A stretch of DNA of 64,000 nucleotides, taken from Martelella lutilitoris (GTDB lineage: Bacteria > Pseudomonadota > Alphaproteobacteria > Rhizobiales > Rhizobiaceae). The translations under genes were made by a program, and so were the position numbers. The notes under the pieces were generated by a model. That model was not told the DNA's origin. It worked only from the letters and a program-made list of their open reading frames with translations, and searched no databases. Shown here piece by piece: positions 16,790-25,554 of this stretch; within the stretch, counting starts at the first letter, position 1, and each line of letters opens with the position of its first letter. The stretch spans positions 2,317,501 through 2,381,500 of the forward strand of contig NZ_CP066786.1 of the NCBI RefSeq assembly GCF_016598595.1. Reading direction: 5' to 3'.

Positions 16790-16858
16790 ACAACGATAAA
16801 ATTATAAAATATCGTTTTTAAGTTTGATTATTCAAAAATATCGTTTTTCTGTTTGACA
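16790..16858. promoter_or_regulatory. Divergent control region with three TATCGTT heptamer sites
   Basis: An AT-rich island between gntR and the catabolic operon. AACGATA at 16792-16798 faces TATCGTT at 16810-16816, and a second direct copy is at 16839-16845; the last two lie in the identical 14-mer AAAATATCGTTTTT at 16806-16819 and 16835-16848. A minus-strand TATAAT (16801-16806) sits between the first two half-sites, and a plus-strand TTGACA (16853-16858) lies just past the third, with a weak -10 after it. This layout fits an FCD-GntR repressor acting on both directions. Confidence 0.7.
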
Positions 16859-16912
16859 AACGAGATTGCCGGGCGCAGTCTCCGATCATCGGTTTCGACT
16901 GCGGGAGGAGAG

Positions 16913-17278
16913 ATGACCGAGAGCAACGCCACGAAAGAACACGCGATCCGTATCGCCGGCCGCTCAAAGGTCTTTTCCTGCAGGGACGGCGAACCGGTTC
17001 TGTTTTCCATCGAACGGGCGACATCGTCGCATGAGCGTCCGCCGGTCAGGATCGGCTGCCGTCGCGGCGGCTGCGGCGCCTGCCGGGTTCGGGTCATCTC
17101 CGGAAGCTACGAAACCCTGAAAATGAGCCGTTATCACGTCTCCGAGCAGGAGCAGGAGGAAGGCTATGCCCTCTCCTGCCGGCTCATTGCCCGGAGCGAT
17201 CTCGTGATTGAACCCGCCTATCGTCCGCCGCGTGCGCCGGACGAGACGCGAAACGAGAGACAACGGGAAGAAGTCTGA
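16913..17278 (+). CDS. Plant-type 2Fe-2S ferredoxin (XylT/DmpQ-like)
   Basis: A 121-residue ferredoxin. The ligand segment GCRRGGCGACRVRV gives CX4CX2C and a further cysteine follows in ALSCRLI, the spacing of chloroplast-type ferredoxins. Proteins of this kind encoded directly before catechol 2,3-dioxygenase genes (XylT, DmpQ, NahT) re-reduce the active-site iron of the dioxygenase after oxidative inactivation, and I infer the same role here. The ATG at 16913 has a strong GGGAGGAG upstream. It is the first gene of the meta-cleavage operon, 24 bases before the dioxygenase gene. The N-terminal 25 residues are not conserved-looking. Confidence 0.85.
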   Translation: MTESNATKEHAIRIAGRSKVFSCRDGEPVLFSIERATSSHERPPVRIGCRRGGCGACRVRVISGSYETLKMSRYHVSEQEQEEGYALSCRLIARSDLVIEPAYRPPRAPDETRNERQREEV

Positions 17279-17302
17279 GAACAGGTAAGGAGGAACGCCA
17301 AA

Positions 17303-18223
17303 ATGTCTCAGGAAGGTCTGCTGCGCCCGGGCATCGCCCAGTTGCGCGTTCTCGACATGGATGAGTCGATCACCCACTATGTAGATCGGCTCGGTCTCGA
17401 ACTCGTCAGCAAGGAGGCCGACGGCCGCGTCTACCTGAAGGGGTATGACGAATTCCACCGTCATTCGGTGGTGCTGCGCGAAGCCGATCGCGCCGGCATC
17501 GATTACTTCGCCTTCAAGGCCGACAGCCAGGACAGCGTCGACAATTTCCGCCGCCGCATCGAGGAATGGGGCCTGGCCGTGGACGACGTGCCTGCCGGCG
17601 AACAGCCCGGCGTCGGTCCGCGCATCGGCTTCACCATCCCCTCCGGTCACCGCATCGAGCTCTTTGCCGACATGGAGCTCTCGGACGACGGCCCGGACAC
17701 CCGCAACCCCTACACCTGGAAGACCGAACCGCGCGGCATGCGCGCTCAACGCATGGACCATTGCCTGCTCTACGGCCCGAATATCGACCAGGTCGAGGAA
17801 TTCTTCACCAAGGTGCTCGACTTCCACCTGCCCGAGCGCGTCGACCTGCCCGACGGCACGCTGGCGATCTGGATGACGGTGTCAAACAAGGCGCACGACA
17901 TTGCCTTCGTCAAGCATGACGAACCCGGCAAGCTGCACCACCTGGCCTTCTTCCTGGAAGACTGGAACGCGATCGGCAACGCCGCCGACATCATGACGCG
18001 CTACGACATGAGCCGCGACCTCGGCCCGACCCGCCACGGCATTACCCGCGGCCAGACGATCTATTTCTTCGATCCGTCCGGCAATCGCAACGAGGTCTTC
18101 TCCGGCGGCTACACCGCCTACAAGGACCACCCGACGCGCATCTGGGATCACAACAATGTCGGTCGCGGCATCTTCTACTACGAGCGCCAGCTCAACGAAG
18201 CCTTCCTGTCGGTCGTGACCTGA
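17303..18223 (+). CDS. dmpB: Catechol 2,3-dioxygenase (extradiol)
   Basis: A 306-residue type I extradiol dioxygenase that cleaves catechol next to the hydroxyls to give 2-hydroxymuconic semialdehyde. Two VOC domains are visible. The iron ligands are His153 (MDHCLLYG), His213 in KLHHLAF, and Glu264 (NRNEVFSGGY); His245 (TRHGIT) and Tyr254 match the catalytic second-sphere residues of XylE-type enzymes. Length and residue numbering agree closely with XylE (307 residues). A GGAGG ribosome-binding site precedes the start. Its TGA overlaps the next ATG by one base. Substituted catechols are possible substrates; the sequence does not decide. Confidence 0.95.
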   Translation: MSQEGLLRPGIAQLRVLDMDESITHYVDRLGLELVSKEADGRVYLKGYDEFHRHSVVLREADRAGIDYFAFKADSQDSVDNFRRRIEEWGLAVDDVPAGEQPGVGPRIGFTIPSGHRIELFADMELSDDGPDTRNPYTWKTEPRGMRAQRMDHCLLYGPNIDQVEEFFTKVLDFHLPERVDLPDGTLAIWMTVSNKAHDIAFVKHDEPGKLHHLAFFLEDWNAIGNAADIMTRYDMSRDLGPTRHGITRGQTIYFFDPSGNRNEVFSGGYTAYKDHPTRIWDHNNVGRGIFYYERQLNEAFLSVVT

Positions 18224-18654
18224 TGGAGGTGACCCGCGCTTCGCTGCGGCTGACCGCCGCCGCCGCCCACAAGGCCGTGGGCGCGGCGGTGGAAAAGGCC
18301 ATCGAACTCGGCGTCGCGGTCAATGCCTGCGTCGTCGATGCCGGCGGCAATCCCCTCGCCTTCCTGCGGGGAGACGACGCCTTCCTCCCGTCCGGCAAGA
18401 TCGCCCGCGACAAGGCCTATACGGCGGCGGGCTTCAACGCGGCGACAGGCGCCTTTTACGAGGCGCTTGCGGGGGAGCCGGCGGTTCTCGCCGGCATCAC
18501 CGGCCAGCCGGGCGTTGCCGCCTTTCCCGGCGGCCTGCCGATCCGGGCGGACGGCGAACTTATCGGCGGCATCGGCGTTTCCGGCGCTTCGGCCGAGGAA
18601 GACGAGATTTGCGCCCGGTCCGGGCTCCAGGCGATCGGCCTCTCGGAGCAGTAG
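18223..18654 (+). CDS. GlcG/HbpS-family protein
   Basis: A 143-residue protein of the GlcG/HbpS (PF03928) family, judged from LTAAAAHKAVGAAVEKAIELGV, VVDAGGNPLAFLRGDDAF, KIARDKAYTAAGF and FPGGLPIRADGELIGGIGVSGA. Members occur beside many catabolic operons and some bind heme or cobalamin, but the role in meta-cleavage operons is not settled. In several such clusters a member of this family lies between the dioxygenase and semialdehyde dehydrogenase genes, as here. Its ATG is formed from the end of the dioxygenase stop (TGATG), so the two are translationally coupled. Confidence 0.85.
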   Translation: MEVTRASLRLTAAAAHKAVGAAVEKAIELGVAVNACVVDAGGNPLAFLRGDDAFLPSGKIARDKAYTAAGFNAATGAFYEALAGEPAVLAGITGQPGVAAFPGGLPIRADGELIGGIGVSGASAEEDEICARSGLQAIGLSEQ

Positions 18655-18693
18655 AATTTACCAAGGGCTTGAAAAGCATAAAGGATCACGATC

Positions 18694-20169
18694 GTGCTCA
18701 AGATCAACCTGCGCGAGGCAATGCACTTCATCGACGGCGAATATACCGCGGGCAGCTCCGGCAAGACCTTCGACAACGTCTCGCCGGTGACCGGACGCAA
18801 GATCGGCATCGTGCATGAGGGATTGAGACCGGAAGTGGATGCAGCCGTTTCCGCCGCCCGGGCGGCGCTTTCCGGCCCCTGGGGCTATCTGCCGCTTGCC
18901 GAGCGCGCGGCCCTTCTGCACGCCGTGGCCGACGGCATCACCAGGCGTTTCGATGAGTTTCTCGAGGCCGAGATCCTCGACACCGGCAAGCCGAAAAACC
19001 TTGCCTCCCATGTCGACATTCCGCGCGGCGCGGCCAATTTCAAGGTCTTTGCCGACCTGGTGAAGAACGTCCCGACGGAAAGCTTCATGCTGGATACGCC
19101 GGATGGCGCCGGCGCGCTGAACTACGGCGTGCGCAAGCCCAAGGGCGTCATCGCCGTGATCTCGCCCTGGAACCTGCCGCTTCTTCTGATGACCTGGAAG
19201 GTCGGCCCTGCGCTGGCGAGCGGCAACACGGTCGTCGTCAAGCCGTCCGAGGAAACGCCGCTGACGGCGACGCTCCTCGGCGAGGTCATGAACGAGGCGG
19301 GCATTCCGAAGGGCGTCTTCAATGTCGTCCACGGCTTCGGGCCGGATTCGGCCGGCGCCTATCTCACCGAGCATCCGGGCGTCGACGCCATCACCTTTAC
19401 CGGCGAGACCCGCACCGGCGAGGTCATCATGCGCTCGGCCGCCAAGGGCCTGCGCCAGGTCTCGATGGAATGCGGCGGCAAGAATGCCGGCATCGTCTTC
19501 GCCGACTGCGACATGGACAAGGCGATCGAGGGAACCATGCGTTCGGTCTTCGCCAATTGCGGCCAGGTCTGTCTCGGGACCGAGCGCCTCTATGTCGAAC
19601 GGCCGATCTTCGATGAGTTCGTCGCGCGGCTGAAGAAAGAGGCCGAGGGCCTGAAGCTCGGCGCGCCCGACGAGGCCGGCACCAGTCTCGGCCCGCTGAT
19701 CTCGCAGGAACACCGCGAAAAGGTGCTCTCCTATTTCGACCTTGCAAAGAAGGACGGCGCGACGGTCGTCACCGGCGGCGGCGTGCCCGACATGGGCGAT
19801 GAGCTTTCCGGCGGCGCTTGGGTCGAGCCGACCATCTTCACCGGTCTGCCCGAGAGCGCCCGCGTCATCCGCGAGGAGATCTTCGGCCCGGTCTGTCATA
19901 TCGCGCCCTTCGATACGGAAGAAGAGGCGATCCGCCTTGCCAATGACACCGAATACGGGCTCGCCAGCGCCGTCTGGACCGAGGATCTGAGCCGCGCCCA
20001 CCGGGTCGGACGCAAGATCGAGGCCGGCATCGTCTGGGTCAATTCCTGGTTCCTGCGCGATCTCAGGACCGCCTTCGGCGGCTCCAAACAGTCGGGCATT
20101 GGCCGCGAGGGCGGCGTTCACGGCCTCGAGTTCTATTCGGAGCTGACGAATGTCTGCATCAAACTCTAG
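18694..20169 (+). CDS. dmpC: 2-hydroxymuconic semialdehyde dehydrogenase
   Basis: A 491-residue NAD-dependent aldehyde dehydrogenase that oxidises 2-hydroxymuconic semialdehyde to 2-hydroxymuconate (4-oxalocrotonate enol), the first step of the oxalocrotonate branch. ALDH landmarks are PWNLPLLLMTWKVGPALASGNTVVVKPSEETP, FTGETRTGE, MECGGKNAGIVF (catalytic base Glu) and NCGQVCLGTERLYV (catalytic Cys). I chose the GTG at 18694 because AAGGA precedes it by 8 bases; an ATG at 18721 would give a 482-residue protein and cannot be excluded. It follows the GlcG-like gene by 40 bases. Confidence 0.92.
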   Translation: MLKINLREAMHFIDGEYTAGSSGKTFDNVSPVTGRKIGIVHEGLRPEVDAAVSAARAALSGPWGYLPLAERAALLHAVADGITRRFDEFLEAEILDTGKPKNLASHVDIPRGAANFKVFADLVKNVPTESFMLDTPDGAGALNYGVRKPKGVIAVISPWNLPLLLMTWKVGPALASGNTVVVKPSEETPLTATLLGEVMNEAGIPKGVFNVVHGFGPDSAGAYLTEHPGVDAITFTGETRTGEVIMRSAAKGLRQVSMECGGKNAGIVFADCDMDKAIEGTMRSVFANCGQVCLGTERLYVERPIFDEFVARLKKEAEGLKLGAPDEAGTSLGPLISQEHREKVLSYFDLAKKDGATVVTGGGVPDMGDELSGGAWVEPTIFTGLPESARVIREEIFGPVCHIAPFDTEEEAIRLANDTEYGLASAVWTEDLSRAHRVGRKIEAGIVWVNSWFLRDLRTAFGGSKQSGIGREGGVHGLEFYSELTNVCIKL

Positions 20170-20178
20170 GACAACATC

Positions 20179-20973
20179 ATGAGCAGCGAAGAAAACATCC
20201 AACAGGCCGCCGATCGGCTCTGGCAGGCCTGGCAGGCGGGCGAGACAACCGCGCCGATCCGCGACCTTCTCGATGAAGGCGATGTGGCGGCGGCCTATGC
20301 CGTGCAGGAGATCAACACCAGGCGCTGGCTTGGCGGCGAGGAACGCCAGCTCTCCGGCCGCAAGATCGGTCTGACCTCCAAGGCGGTGCAGAAGCAACTC
20401 GGCGTCGGCCAACCCGATTACGGCATGCTGTTTGCCGACATGGAGGTGATGGACGGCGAGGAGATCGCCTTCTCGCGCGTCATGCAGCCGAAGGTCGAGG
20501 CGGAGATCGCCTATGTGATCGCAGCGCCGCTCACCGGCGGCTTCATCACCATGGTCGATCTGATGGCCTCCATCGGCTACGTCGTGCCGGCGATCGAGGT
20601 GGTCGGCTCGCGCGTTGCCAACTGGGATATCCGCATCACCGACACCATCGCCGACAACGCCTCGTCGGGCCTCTACGTGCTCGGCCAGAGCCCGAAACGC
20701 GTCGGCGATTTCGACCAGCGCATGTGCGGCATGGTGATGTTCAGGAACAACCAGCCGGTCTCCGTCGGCGCGGGCGCGGCCTGCATGGGCTCGCCGCTCA
20801 ACGCCGCCCTGTGGCTGGCGCGCACCATGGCGAAGGCCGGCCGCGCGCTCGGTCCCGGTGACGTCATTCTCTCCGGCGCGCTGGGCCCGATGCAGCCCGC
20901 CGCCCCCGGCGACGTGTTCGAGGCCCGCATCAACGGCCTTGGCTCGGTTCGCGCCGCATTTTCGAAGGATTGA
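20179..20973 (+). CDS. dmpE: 2-oxopent-4-enoate hydratase
   Basis: A 264-residue member of the hydratase/decarboxylase family. It adds water to 2-hydroxypenta-2,4-dienoate to give 4-hydroxy-2-oxovalerate. The family motifs are [30 protein letters not shown] (metal-binding glutamates), [29 protein letters not shown] and the C-terminal [21 protein letters not shown]. The last wording distinguishes hydratases of the DmpE/MhpD type from the decarboxylase encoded at 22940. It starts 10 bases after the dehydrogenase stop, and the acetaldehyde dehydrogenase gene follows closely. Confidence 0.92.
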   Translation: MSSEENIQQAADRLWQAWQAGETTAPIRDLLDEGDVAAAYAVQEINTRRWLGGEERQLSGRKIGLTSKAVQKQLGVGQPDYGMLFADMEVMDGEEIAFSRVMQPKVEAEIAYVIAAPLTGGFITMVDLMASIGYVVPAIEVVGSRVANWDIRITDTIADNASSGLYVLGQSPKRVGDFDQRMCGMVMFRNNQPVSVGAGAACMGSPLNAALWLARTMAKAGRALGPGDVILSGALGPMQPAAPGDVFEARINGLGSVRAAFSKD

Positions 20974-20977
20974 GACG

Positions 20978-21922
20978 ATGGAAAAGATCAAATGCGCCAT
21001 CATCGGCTCCGGCAATATCGGAACCGACCTGATGATCAAGGTCATGCGCAAGTCGAAGACGCTGGAAATGGCCGCCATGGTCGGCATCGACCCGAAATCC
21101 GATGGGCTTGCGCGCGCCGCCCGCCTCGGCGTCGCGACCACGCATGAGGGCATTGACGGGCTGACGAAGCTCGACTGCTACGGCGACATCCGCATCGTCT
21201 TCGACGCAACCTCGGCCGGCGCCCACAAGCGCCATAACGAGGTGCTCCAGAGGGACGGCAAGCAGGTGGTCGACCTGACCCCGGCGGCGATCGGTCCCTA
21301 CACGATCCCGGTCGTCAATCTCGACGCCAATCTGACCGAATCCAACGTCAACATGGTCACCTGCGGCGGCCAGGCGACGATCCCGATCGTTGCCGCCGTC
21401 AACCGGGTCAGTCCCGTGCGCTACGGCGAGATCGTCGCCTCGATCTCCTCGCGTTCGGCAGGTCCCGGCACCCGCGCCAATATCGACGAATTCACCGAGA
21501 CGACAGCGGCGGCGATCGAGAAGGTCGGGGGCGCTGAACGCGGCAAGGCGATCATCATCCTCAACCCGGCCGAGCCGCCGATCATGATGCGCGACACGGT
21601 CTATTGCCTCTGCGACGAGGCCGACCAGGAGGCGATCCGCAAGTCGATCCACGACATGGTGGAGGACGTGCGCGCCTATGTCCCCGGCTACCGGCTGAAG
21701 CAGGCGGTGCAGTTCGAGCATATCGGCTCCAACGCGCCGCTGCATATTCCGGAAATGGGCGGGGAGTTCACCGGCCTCAAGGTTACGGTGTTTCTCGAGG
21801 TGGAGGGCGCTGCCCACTACCTGCCCGCCTATGCCGGCAATCTCGACATCATGACCTCGGCGGCATTGAAGACCGCCGAACGCCTCGCCGAAAAACGCAA
21901 CTGGATCGCAAAGGCCGCCTGA
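20978..21922 (+). CDS. dmpF: Acetaldehyde dehydrogenase (acylating)
   Basis: A 314-residue enzyme converting acetaldehyde, NAD and CoA to acetyl-CoA. The N-terminal Rossmann motif is [15 protein letters not shown], the catalytic cysteine is in [12 protein letters not shown], and the dimer/aldolase contact region lies in the C-terminal part ([17 protein letters not shown], typical of DmpF). It works in a channelling complex with the aldolase encoded next, so toxic acetaldehyde does not escape. The ATG at 20978 follows the hydratase stop by 4 bases; a longer frame upstream lies within the hydratase gene and is not used. Confidence 0.95.
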   Translation: MEKIKCAIIGSGNIGTDLMIKVMRKSKTLEMAAMVGIDPKSDGLARAARLGVATTHEGIDGLTKLDCYGDIRIVFDATSAGAHKRHNEVLQRDGKQVVDLTPAAIGPYTIPVVNLDANLTESNVNMVTCGGQATIPIVAAVNRVSPVRYGEIVASISSRSAGPGTRANIDEFTETTAAAIEKVGGAERGKAIIILNPAEPPIMMRDTVYCLCDEADQEAIRKSIHDMVEDVRAYVPGYRLKQAVQFEHIGSNAPLHIPEMGGEFTGLKVTVFLEVEGAAHYLPAYAGNLDIMTSAALKTAERLAEKRNWIAKAA

Positions 21923-21923
21923 G

Positions 21924-22943
21924 ATGACCAAGCTCTACATACAGGACGTCACGCTGCGCGACGGCATGCACGCCGTGCGCCACCAGTATGATCTCGGCCA
22001 TGTCCGCGCCATTGCCGAGGCGCTGGACGAGGCCGGCGTCGATGCCATCGAGGTCGCCCATGGCGACGGGCTGACGGGCTCGACCTTCAATTACGGTTTC
22101 GGCAAATGCACCGACGAGGCCTGGATCTCCGAGGCCGCCAAGGTGGTGAAGAAGGCGAAGCTGACGACGCTGCTTCTGCCCGGCATCGGCACGATCCACG
22201 ACCTGAAGCGGGCACGCGACATGGGCGTCGCCTCCGTGCGCGTTGCCACCCACTGCACCGAGGCCGACGTCTCCGCCCAGCACATCGCCGCGGCAAAGGA
22301 AATGGGCATGGACGTCTCCGGCTTTTTGATGATGAGCCATATGAACACGCCGGAAAAGCTCGCCGAACAGGCAAAGCTGATGGAAAGCTACGGCGCGGAC
22401 TGCGTCTACGTCACCGATTCCGGCGGCAGGCTCACCATGAAGGACGTCGCCGCCCGTTTCGAGGCCTATAACGCCGTTCTGAAGCCTGAGACCCAGCGCG
22501 GCGCGCATATGCACGAAAACCTGTCGCTGTCAGTCGCCAACTCGGTTACCGCCGTCGAGCACGGCGCATACCGCGTCGACGCCTCGCTTGCCGGCATGGG
22601 CGCCGGCGCCGGCAATACGCCGATCGAGGCCTTCATCGCCGTTGCCAATCTCTACGGCTTCGAACATGGCTGCGACCTGTTCAAGCTGCAGGATGCGGCC
22701 GAGGAACTGGTGCGCCCGCTGCAGGACCGGCCGGTCCGGGTCGACCGTGAAACCATGACGCTCGGCTATGGCGGCGTCTACTCGTCCTTCCTGCGCCACG
22801 CGGAACGGGCGGCCGAAGCCTACGGGCTCGACACGCGCGATATTCTCGTCGAGGTGGGCCGGCGCGGCATGGTCGGCGGCCAGGAGGACATGATTGTCGA
22901 TGTCGCCCTCGACATGATCAAGGAAAAGGAGCTGGCGATATGA
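21924..22943 (+). CDS. dmpG: 4-hydroxy-2-oxovalerate aldolase
   Basis: A 339-residue class II aldolase that splits 4-hydroxy-2-oxovalerate into pyruvate and acetaldehyde. The start [19 protein letters not shown] carries the catalytic arginine and metal-binding aspartate of the HMGL-like barrel; [13 protein letters not shown] contributes the metal-binding histidines, and [18 protein letters not shown] is typical of DmpG/BphI. A C-terminal communication domain ([23 protein letters not shown]) docks to the acylating dehydrogenase. Only one base separates its ATG from the dmpF stop, in keeping with the tight enzyme complex. Confidence 0.95.
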   Translation: MTKLYIQDVTLRDGMHAVRHQYDLGHVRAIAEALDEAGVDAIEVAHGDGLTGSTFNYGFGKCTDEAWISEAAKVVKKAKLTTLLLPGIGTIHDLKRARDMGVASVRVATHCTEADVSAQHIAAAKEMGMDVSGFLMMSHMNTPEKLAEQAKLMESYGADCVYVTDSGGRLTMKDVAARFEAYNAVLKPETQRGAHMHENLSLSVANSVTAVEHGAYRVDASLAGMGAGAGNTPIEAFIAVANLYGFEHGCDLFKLQDAAEELVRPLQDRPVRVDRETMTLGYGGVYSSFLRHAERAAEAYGLDTRDILVEVGRRGMVGGQEDMIVDVALDMIKEKELAI

Positions 22944-23707
22944 CCGATATCAGCGCAATTGCGGAGATTGTCGACCGGGCAGCGATGACGGCGACGGAAA
23001 TCCCCCAGTTTTCCGACACGGCGGCGCTTTCGATGGACGAGGCCTATGCCGCCCAGGCGCTGTCGCTGCAGCGGCGTTATGCCCGCGGCGAGAAGCGCGT
23101 CGGCATCAAGATGGGTCTGACCTCGCGCGTCAAGATGGTGCAGGTCGGCGTCTCCGACGTGATCTGGGGACGCCTCACCGATGCGATGCGCGAGGAGGAA
23201 GGCGGAACCGTCTCGCTTGCGAAATACGTTCATCCGCGCGTCGAGCCGGAGATCGCCTTTTTGATGAAGAAGCCGCTTTCGGGCAAGGTCTCGGCGCTAG
23301 AGGCAATGGAGGCGGTCGCCGCCATCGCGCCGGCGCTGGAGATCATCGACAGCCGCTATAAGGCCTTCAAGTTCGATATCGGCGATGTGATCGCCGACAA
23401 TTCGTCCTCCTCCGGTTTTGTCATCGGCCAGTGGTCGGATGCGTCGACCGATATCGCCAATCTCGGCATGGTTCTTTCGATCAACGGCGAACCGCGCGAG
23501 ATCGGCTCGTCGGCCGCCATTCTCGGCCATCCGGTCCGCTCGCTCGTCGCCGCCGCGCGCATGGTCGCGGCTGCCGGCGAGGAGCTGAAGGCGGGCGACA
23601 TCGTGCTTGCCGGCGGCGCGACGGCCGCCATTCCGATGGTTGCCGGACAGGCCGTGACGCTTGAGGTCGAGCGGCTCGGCACCGTCGCCTTCAACGTGGG
23701 AGAGTGA
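22940..23707 (+). CDS. dmpH: 2-oxo-3-hexenedioate (4-oxalocrotonate) decarboxylase
   Basis: A 255-residue relative of the hydratase encoded at 20179. It decarboxylates 2-oxo-3-hexenedioate to 2-hydroxypenta-2,4-dienoate and is thought to form a complex with the hydratase, whose product it feeds. Visible motifs are [69 protein letters not shown] and a C-terminal [20 protein letters not shown]. The wording around ADNSSSS and GGATAAIP fits DmpH/XylI and not the hydratase. Its ATG overlaps the aldolase stop by 4 bases (ATGA). Confidence 0.93.
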   Translation: MTDISAIAEIVDRAAMTATEIPQFSDTAALSMDEAYAAQALSLQRRYARGEKRVGIKMGLTSRVKMVQVGVSDVIWGRLTDAMREEEGGTVSLAKYVHPRVEPEIAFLMKKPLSGKVSALEAMEAVAAIAPALEIIDSRYKAFKFDIGDVIADNSSSSGFVIGQWSDASTDIANLGMVLSINGEPREIGSSAAILGHPVRSLVAAARMVAAAGEELKAGDIVLAGGATAAIPMVAGQAVTLEVERLGTVAFNVGE

Positions 23708-23708
23708 C

Positions 23709-23909
23709 ATGCCTTTCGTCGATGTGACCATGATCGAGGGCCGCAGCAATGCGGTGAAGGAAAAGCTGATCGAAAAACTGACCGAGGCGGTTGTCGAGAC
23801 CACCGGCGTGCCGATCGAGAGCGTGCGCGTGGTCCTGCGCGAAGTGCCGGGCCACCACTGGGGCATCGCGGGCAAGCCGAAATTTCCCGCCCCCGACGCT
23901 GGATCATGA
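23709..23909 (+). CDS. dmpI: 4-oxalocrotonate tautomerase
   Basis: A 66-residue subunit of the hexameric tautomerase that isomerises 2-hydroxymuconate to 2-oxo-3-hexenedioate. After removal of Met1 the protein begins PFVDVTMIEGRS, placing the catalytic Pro1 and the Arg11-type residue as expected; SVRVVLREVPGHHWGI contains the second conserved arginine, with Trp in place of the Phe50 of the classical enzyme. I chose ATG 23709, one base after the decarboxylase stop. The 3' end overlaps the next gene by 4 bases. Confidence 0.93.
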   Translation: MPFVDVTMIEGRSNAVKEKLIEKLTEAVVETTGVPIESVRVVLREVPGHHWGIAGKPKFPAPDAGS

Positions 23910-24475
23910 CCGAGGGGTTCGTCGAACCGGGCGAGGAAGGCCCGGTCACGGTTCAGGTCTCGCGCCGGGTGCGCCCCGGCCGCGAGGCCGATTACGAGGC
24001 CTGGCTGCACGGCATCGTCGAGGCGGCAAAGGACTTTCCCGGCCATATGGGCGTCAACATCCTGAAACCCTCCGGCAAGACCGGCGGGGGCTACGTGCTG
24101 ATCTACCGCTTCGACAGTTTCGCCCATTGCGAGGCCTGGGAAAACTCCTCGGCCCGCGCGGGCTACGTCGCCCTTCTGGGCGACCTGGTCGAGGGCGAGA
24201 CCGAGCGCCGCCGCGTCACCGGGCTTGAGGCCTGGTTCGAACTGCCGGAACTGCCGGTGACGAAGCCCGCCCCGCGCTGGAAGATGTCGATCGTCCTCGT
24301 CGCGGTCGTCTTCGTGCTCGTCTATCCGCTGCAGCTGATCGTGCCGCCGCTCGTTCCGGACTGGCCGCACTGGGCGAAGACGCTCACGATTGCCATCATC
24401 CAGGTGCTGGCCATGACCTATGTCGTGATGCCGCGGGTGACGAGGGCGCTGAAATCCTGGCTGTTTGCCGGCTGA
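23906..24475 (+). CDS. ABM-domain protein with two C-terminal membrane helices
   Basis: A 189-residue protein. Residues 13-110 form an antibiotic-biosynthesis-monooxygenase (ABM) ferredoxin-like fold (VTVQVSRRVRPGREADYEAWLHGIVEAAKDFPGHMGVN). Two hydrophobic segments follow, at about 128-150 (MSIVLVAVVFVLVYPLQLIV) and 160-180 (LTIAIIQVLAMTYVVM), so it is membrane-anchored. This layout occurs in a family of rhizobial hypothetical proteins, of unknown role. Its ATG overlaps the tautomerase stop by four bases, making it the last gene of the meta-cleavage operon; a function connected with quinones or with aromatic metabolism at the membrane is only a guess. Confidence 0.75.
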   Translation: MTEGFVEPGEEGPVTVQVSRRVRPGREADYEAWLHGIVEAAKDFPGHMGVNILKPSGKTGGGYVLIYRFDSFAHCEAWENSSARAGYVALLGDLVEGETERRRVTGLEAWFELPELPVTKPAPRWKMSIVLVAVVFVLVYPLQLIVPPLVPDWPHWAKTLTIAIIQVLAMTYVVMPRVTRALKSWLFAG

Positions 24476-24494
24476 CCGCGGTCTCCGGCGGCCG

Positions 24495-25439
24495 TCAGCG
24501 CGACGCCGGGGCTGGCCTGCGGCGGGCGCGCAGGAGAGACGAGGTGTAAATCGCCAGCGCCGCCCAGATCAGTGCAAAGGCGAGGAGCTTGACCGGCTGC
24601 AGCGGCTCGCGGAAGACCAGAACTGCGATCAGGAAGATCATGCTCGGCGCGATATACTGCATGATGCCGATGGTCGAGAGCTTCAGCAGTTTTGCCGCAT
24701 TCGCATAGATCATCAGCGGAATGGCGGTCGCCGCTCCGCAGCCGATCAGAAGCAGCGCATCGGGGAGCGAACCAAGGAAATGGCCGTTGCCGGTCGCCTC
24801 CAGCCATATGATATAGCCTGCTGCCGGCAGGCTCATGATCAGCGCCTCAAGGGTGAAGCCCGGATTGCCGCCGATCGGCACGATCTTGTGCAGGAAGGCA
24901 TACATGCCGAAGGAAAACGGCAGCAGCAGCGCGACAACCGGAATGCTGCCGATTTCCACCGCCATGATGACCACGGCAATCACGGCGAGCGCAATCGCCA
25001 TGAGCTGCGTCCTAGAAAGCTGCTCGCGCAGGATCACAGCAGCCAGGGCAATGGAGAAGAGCGGATTGATGAAATAGCCGAGCGCCGCATCCACCGTGTG
25101 CGCATTCGATACGGCCCAGATATAGGTGCCCCAGTTGATGCAGATGAAGACGCTGCAGAGCGCGACGACGGCGATGGTCTTCGGCTGGCGGCAGGCCGCA
25201 GCGATCTCGCCGCCCTGCCCCGCATAGCCGACGACGACGCCGGCGAAGGGCACCGACCAGATGATGCGGTGCGCAAGCACCTCCAGGGGCGGCAGGTGCG
25301 CCACCAGCTTGAGATAGAGCGGCAGGAAGCCCCACATCATGAAGACGACGAGCGCCAGAACGAAGCCCTTGGGCGTATCGCCGTCGGCGGCCGTCTTCAC
25401 CGGCGCGGTCACGATCGTATCAGTCTCATTGGCCGCCAT
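24495..25439 (-). CDS. rarD: RarD-type EamA transporter
   Basis: A 314-residue inner membrane protein with about ten hydrophobic segments and two EamA repeats. The N-terminal GFVLALVVFMMWGFLPLYLKL, EVLAHRIIWSVPFA and NWGTYIWAVSNAHTVDAALGYFINPL are diagnostic of the RarD subgroup. RarD proteins are named for chloramphenicol sensitivity; the natural substrate is not known. The ATG at 25439 (MAANETD) is chosen because the open frame upstream lacks family similarity. It converges with the catabolic operon, 20 bases from its last stop. Confidence 0.92.
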   Translation of the reverse strand: MAANETDTIVTAPVKTAADGDTPKGFVLALVVFMMWGFLPLYLKLVAHLPPLEVLAHRIIWSVPFAGVVVGYAGQGGEIAAACRQPKTIAVVALCSVFICINWGTYIWAVSNAHTVDAALGYFINPLFSIALAAVILREQLSRTQLMAIALAVIAVVIMAVEIGSIPVVALLLPFSFGMYAFLHKIVPIGGNPGFTLEALIMSLPAAGYIIWLEATGNGHFLGSLPDALLLIGCGAATAIPLMIYANAAKLLKLSTIGIMQYIAPSMIFLIAVLVFREPLQPVKLLAFALIWAALAIYTSSLLRARRRPAPASR

Positions 25440-25554
25440 GGCGCATTCCCATCGGTTGATCAAATGCAGATATCGACGATCGGCGCCGCGCGCCACCCGT
25501 TTCTGGTGAAGCATTCATCAGTAAAGGTGATGGATGACGGCACGCGGTCACGCG

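Noticed and set aside
10465..24475. The catabolic region as a recent genomic island.
   Set aside because: GC content and codon pattern look like the rest of the window, and there is no integrase, tRNA gene, insertion sequence or direct repeat at its ends.
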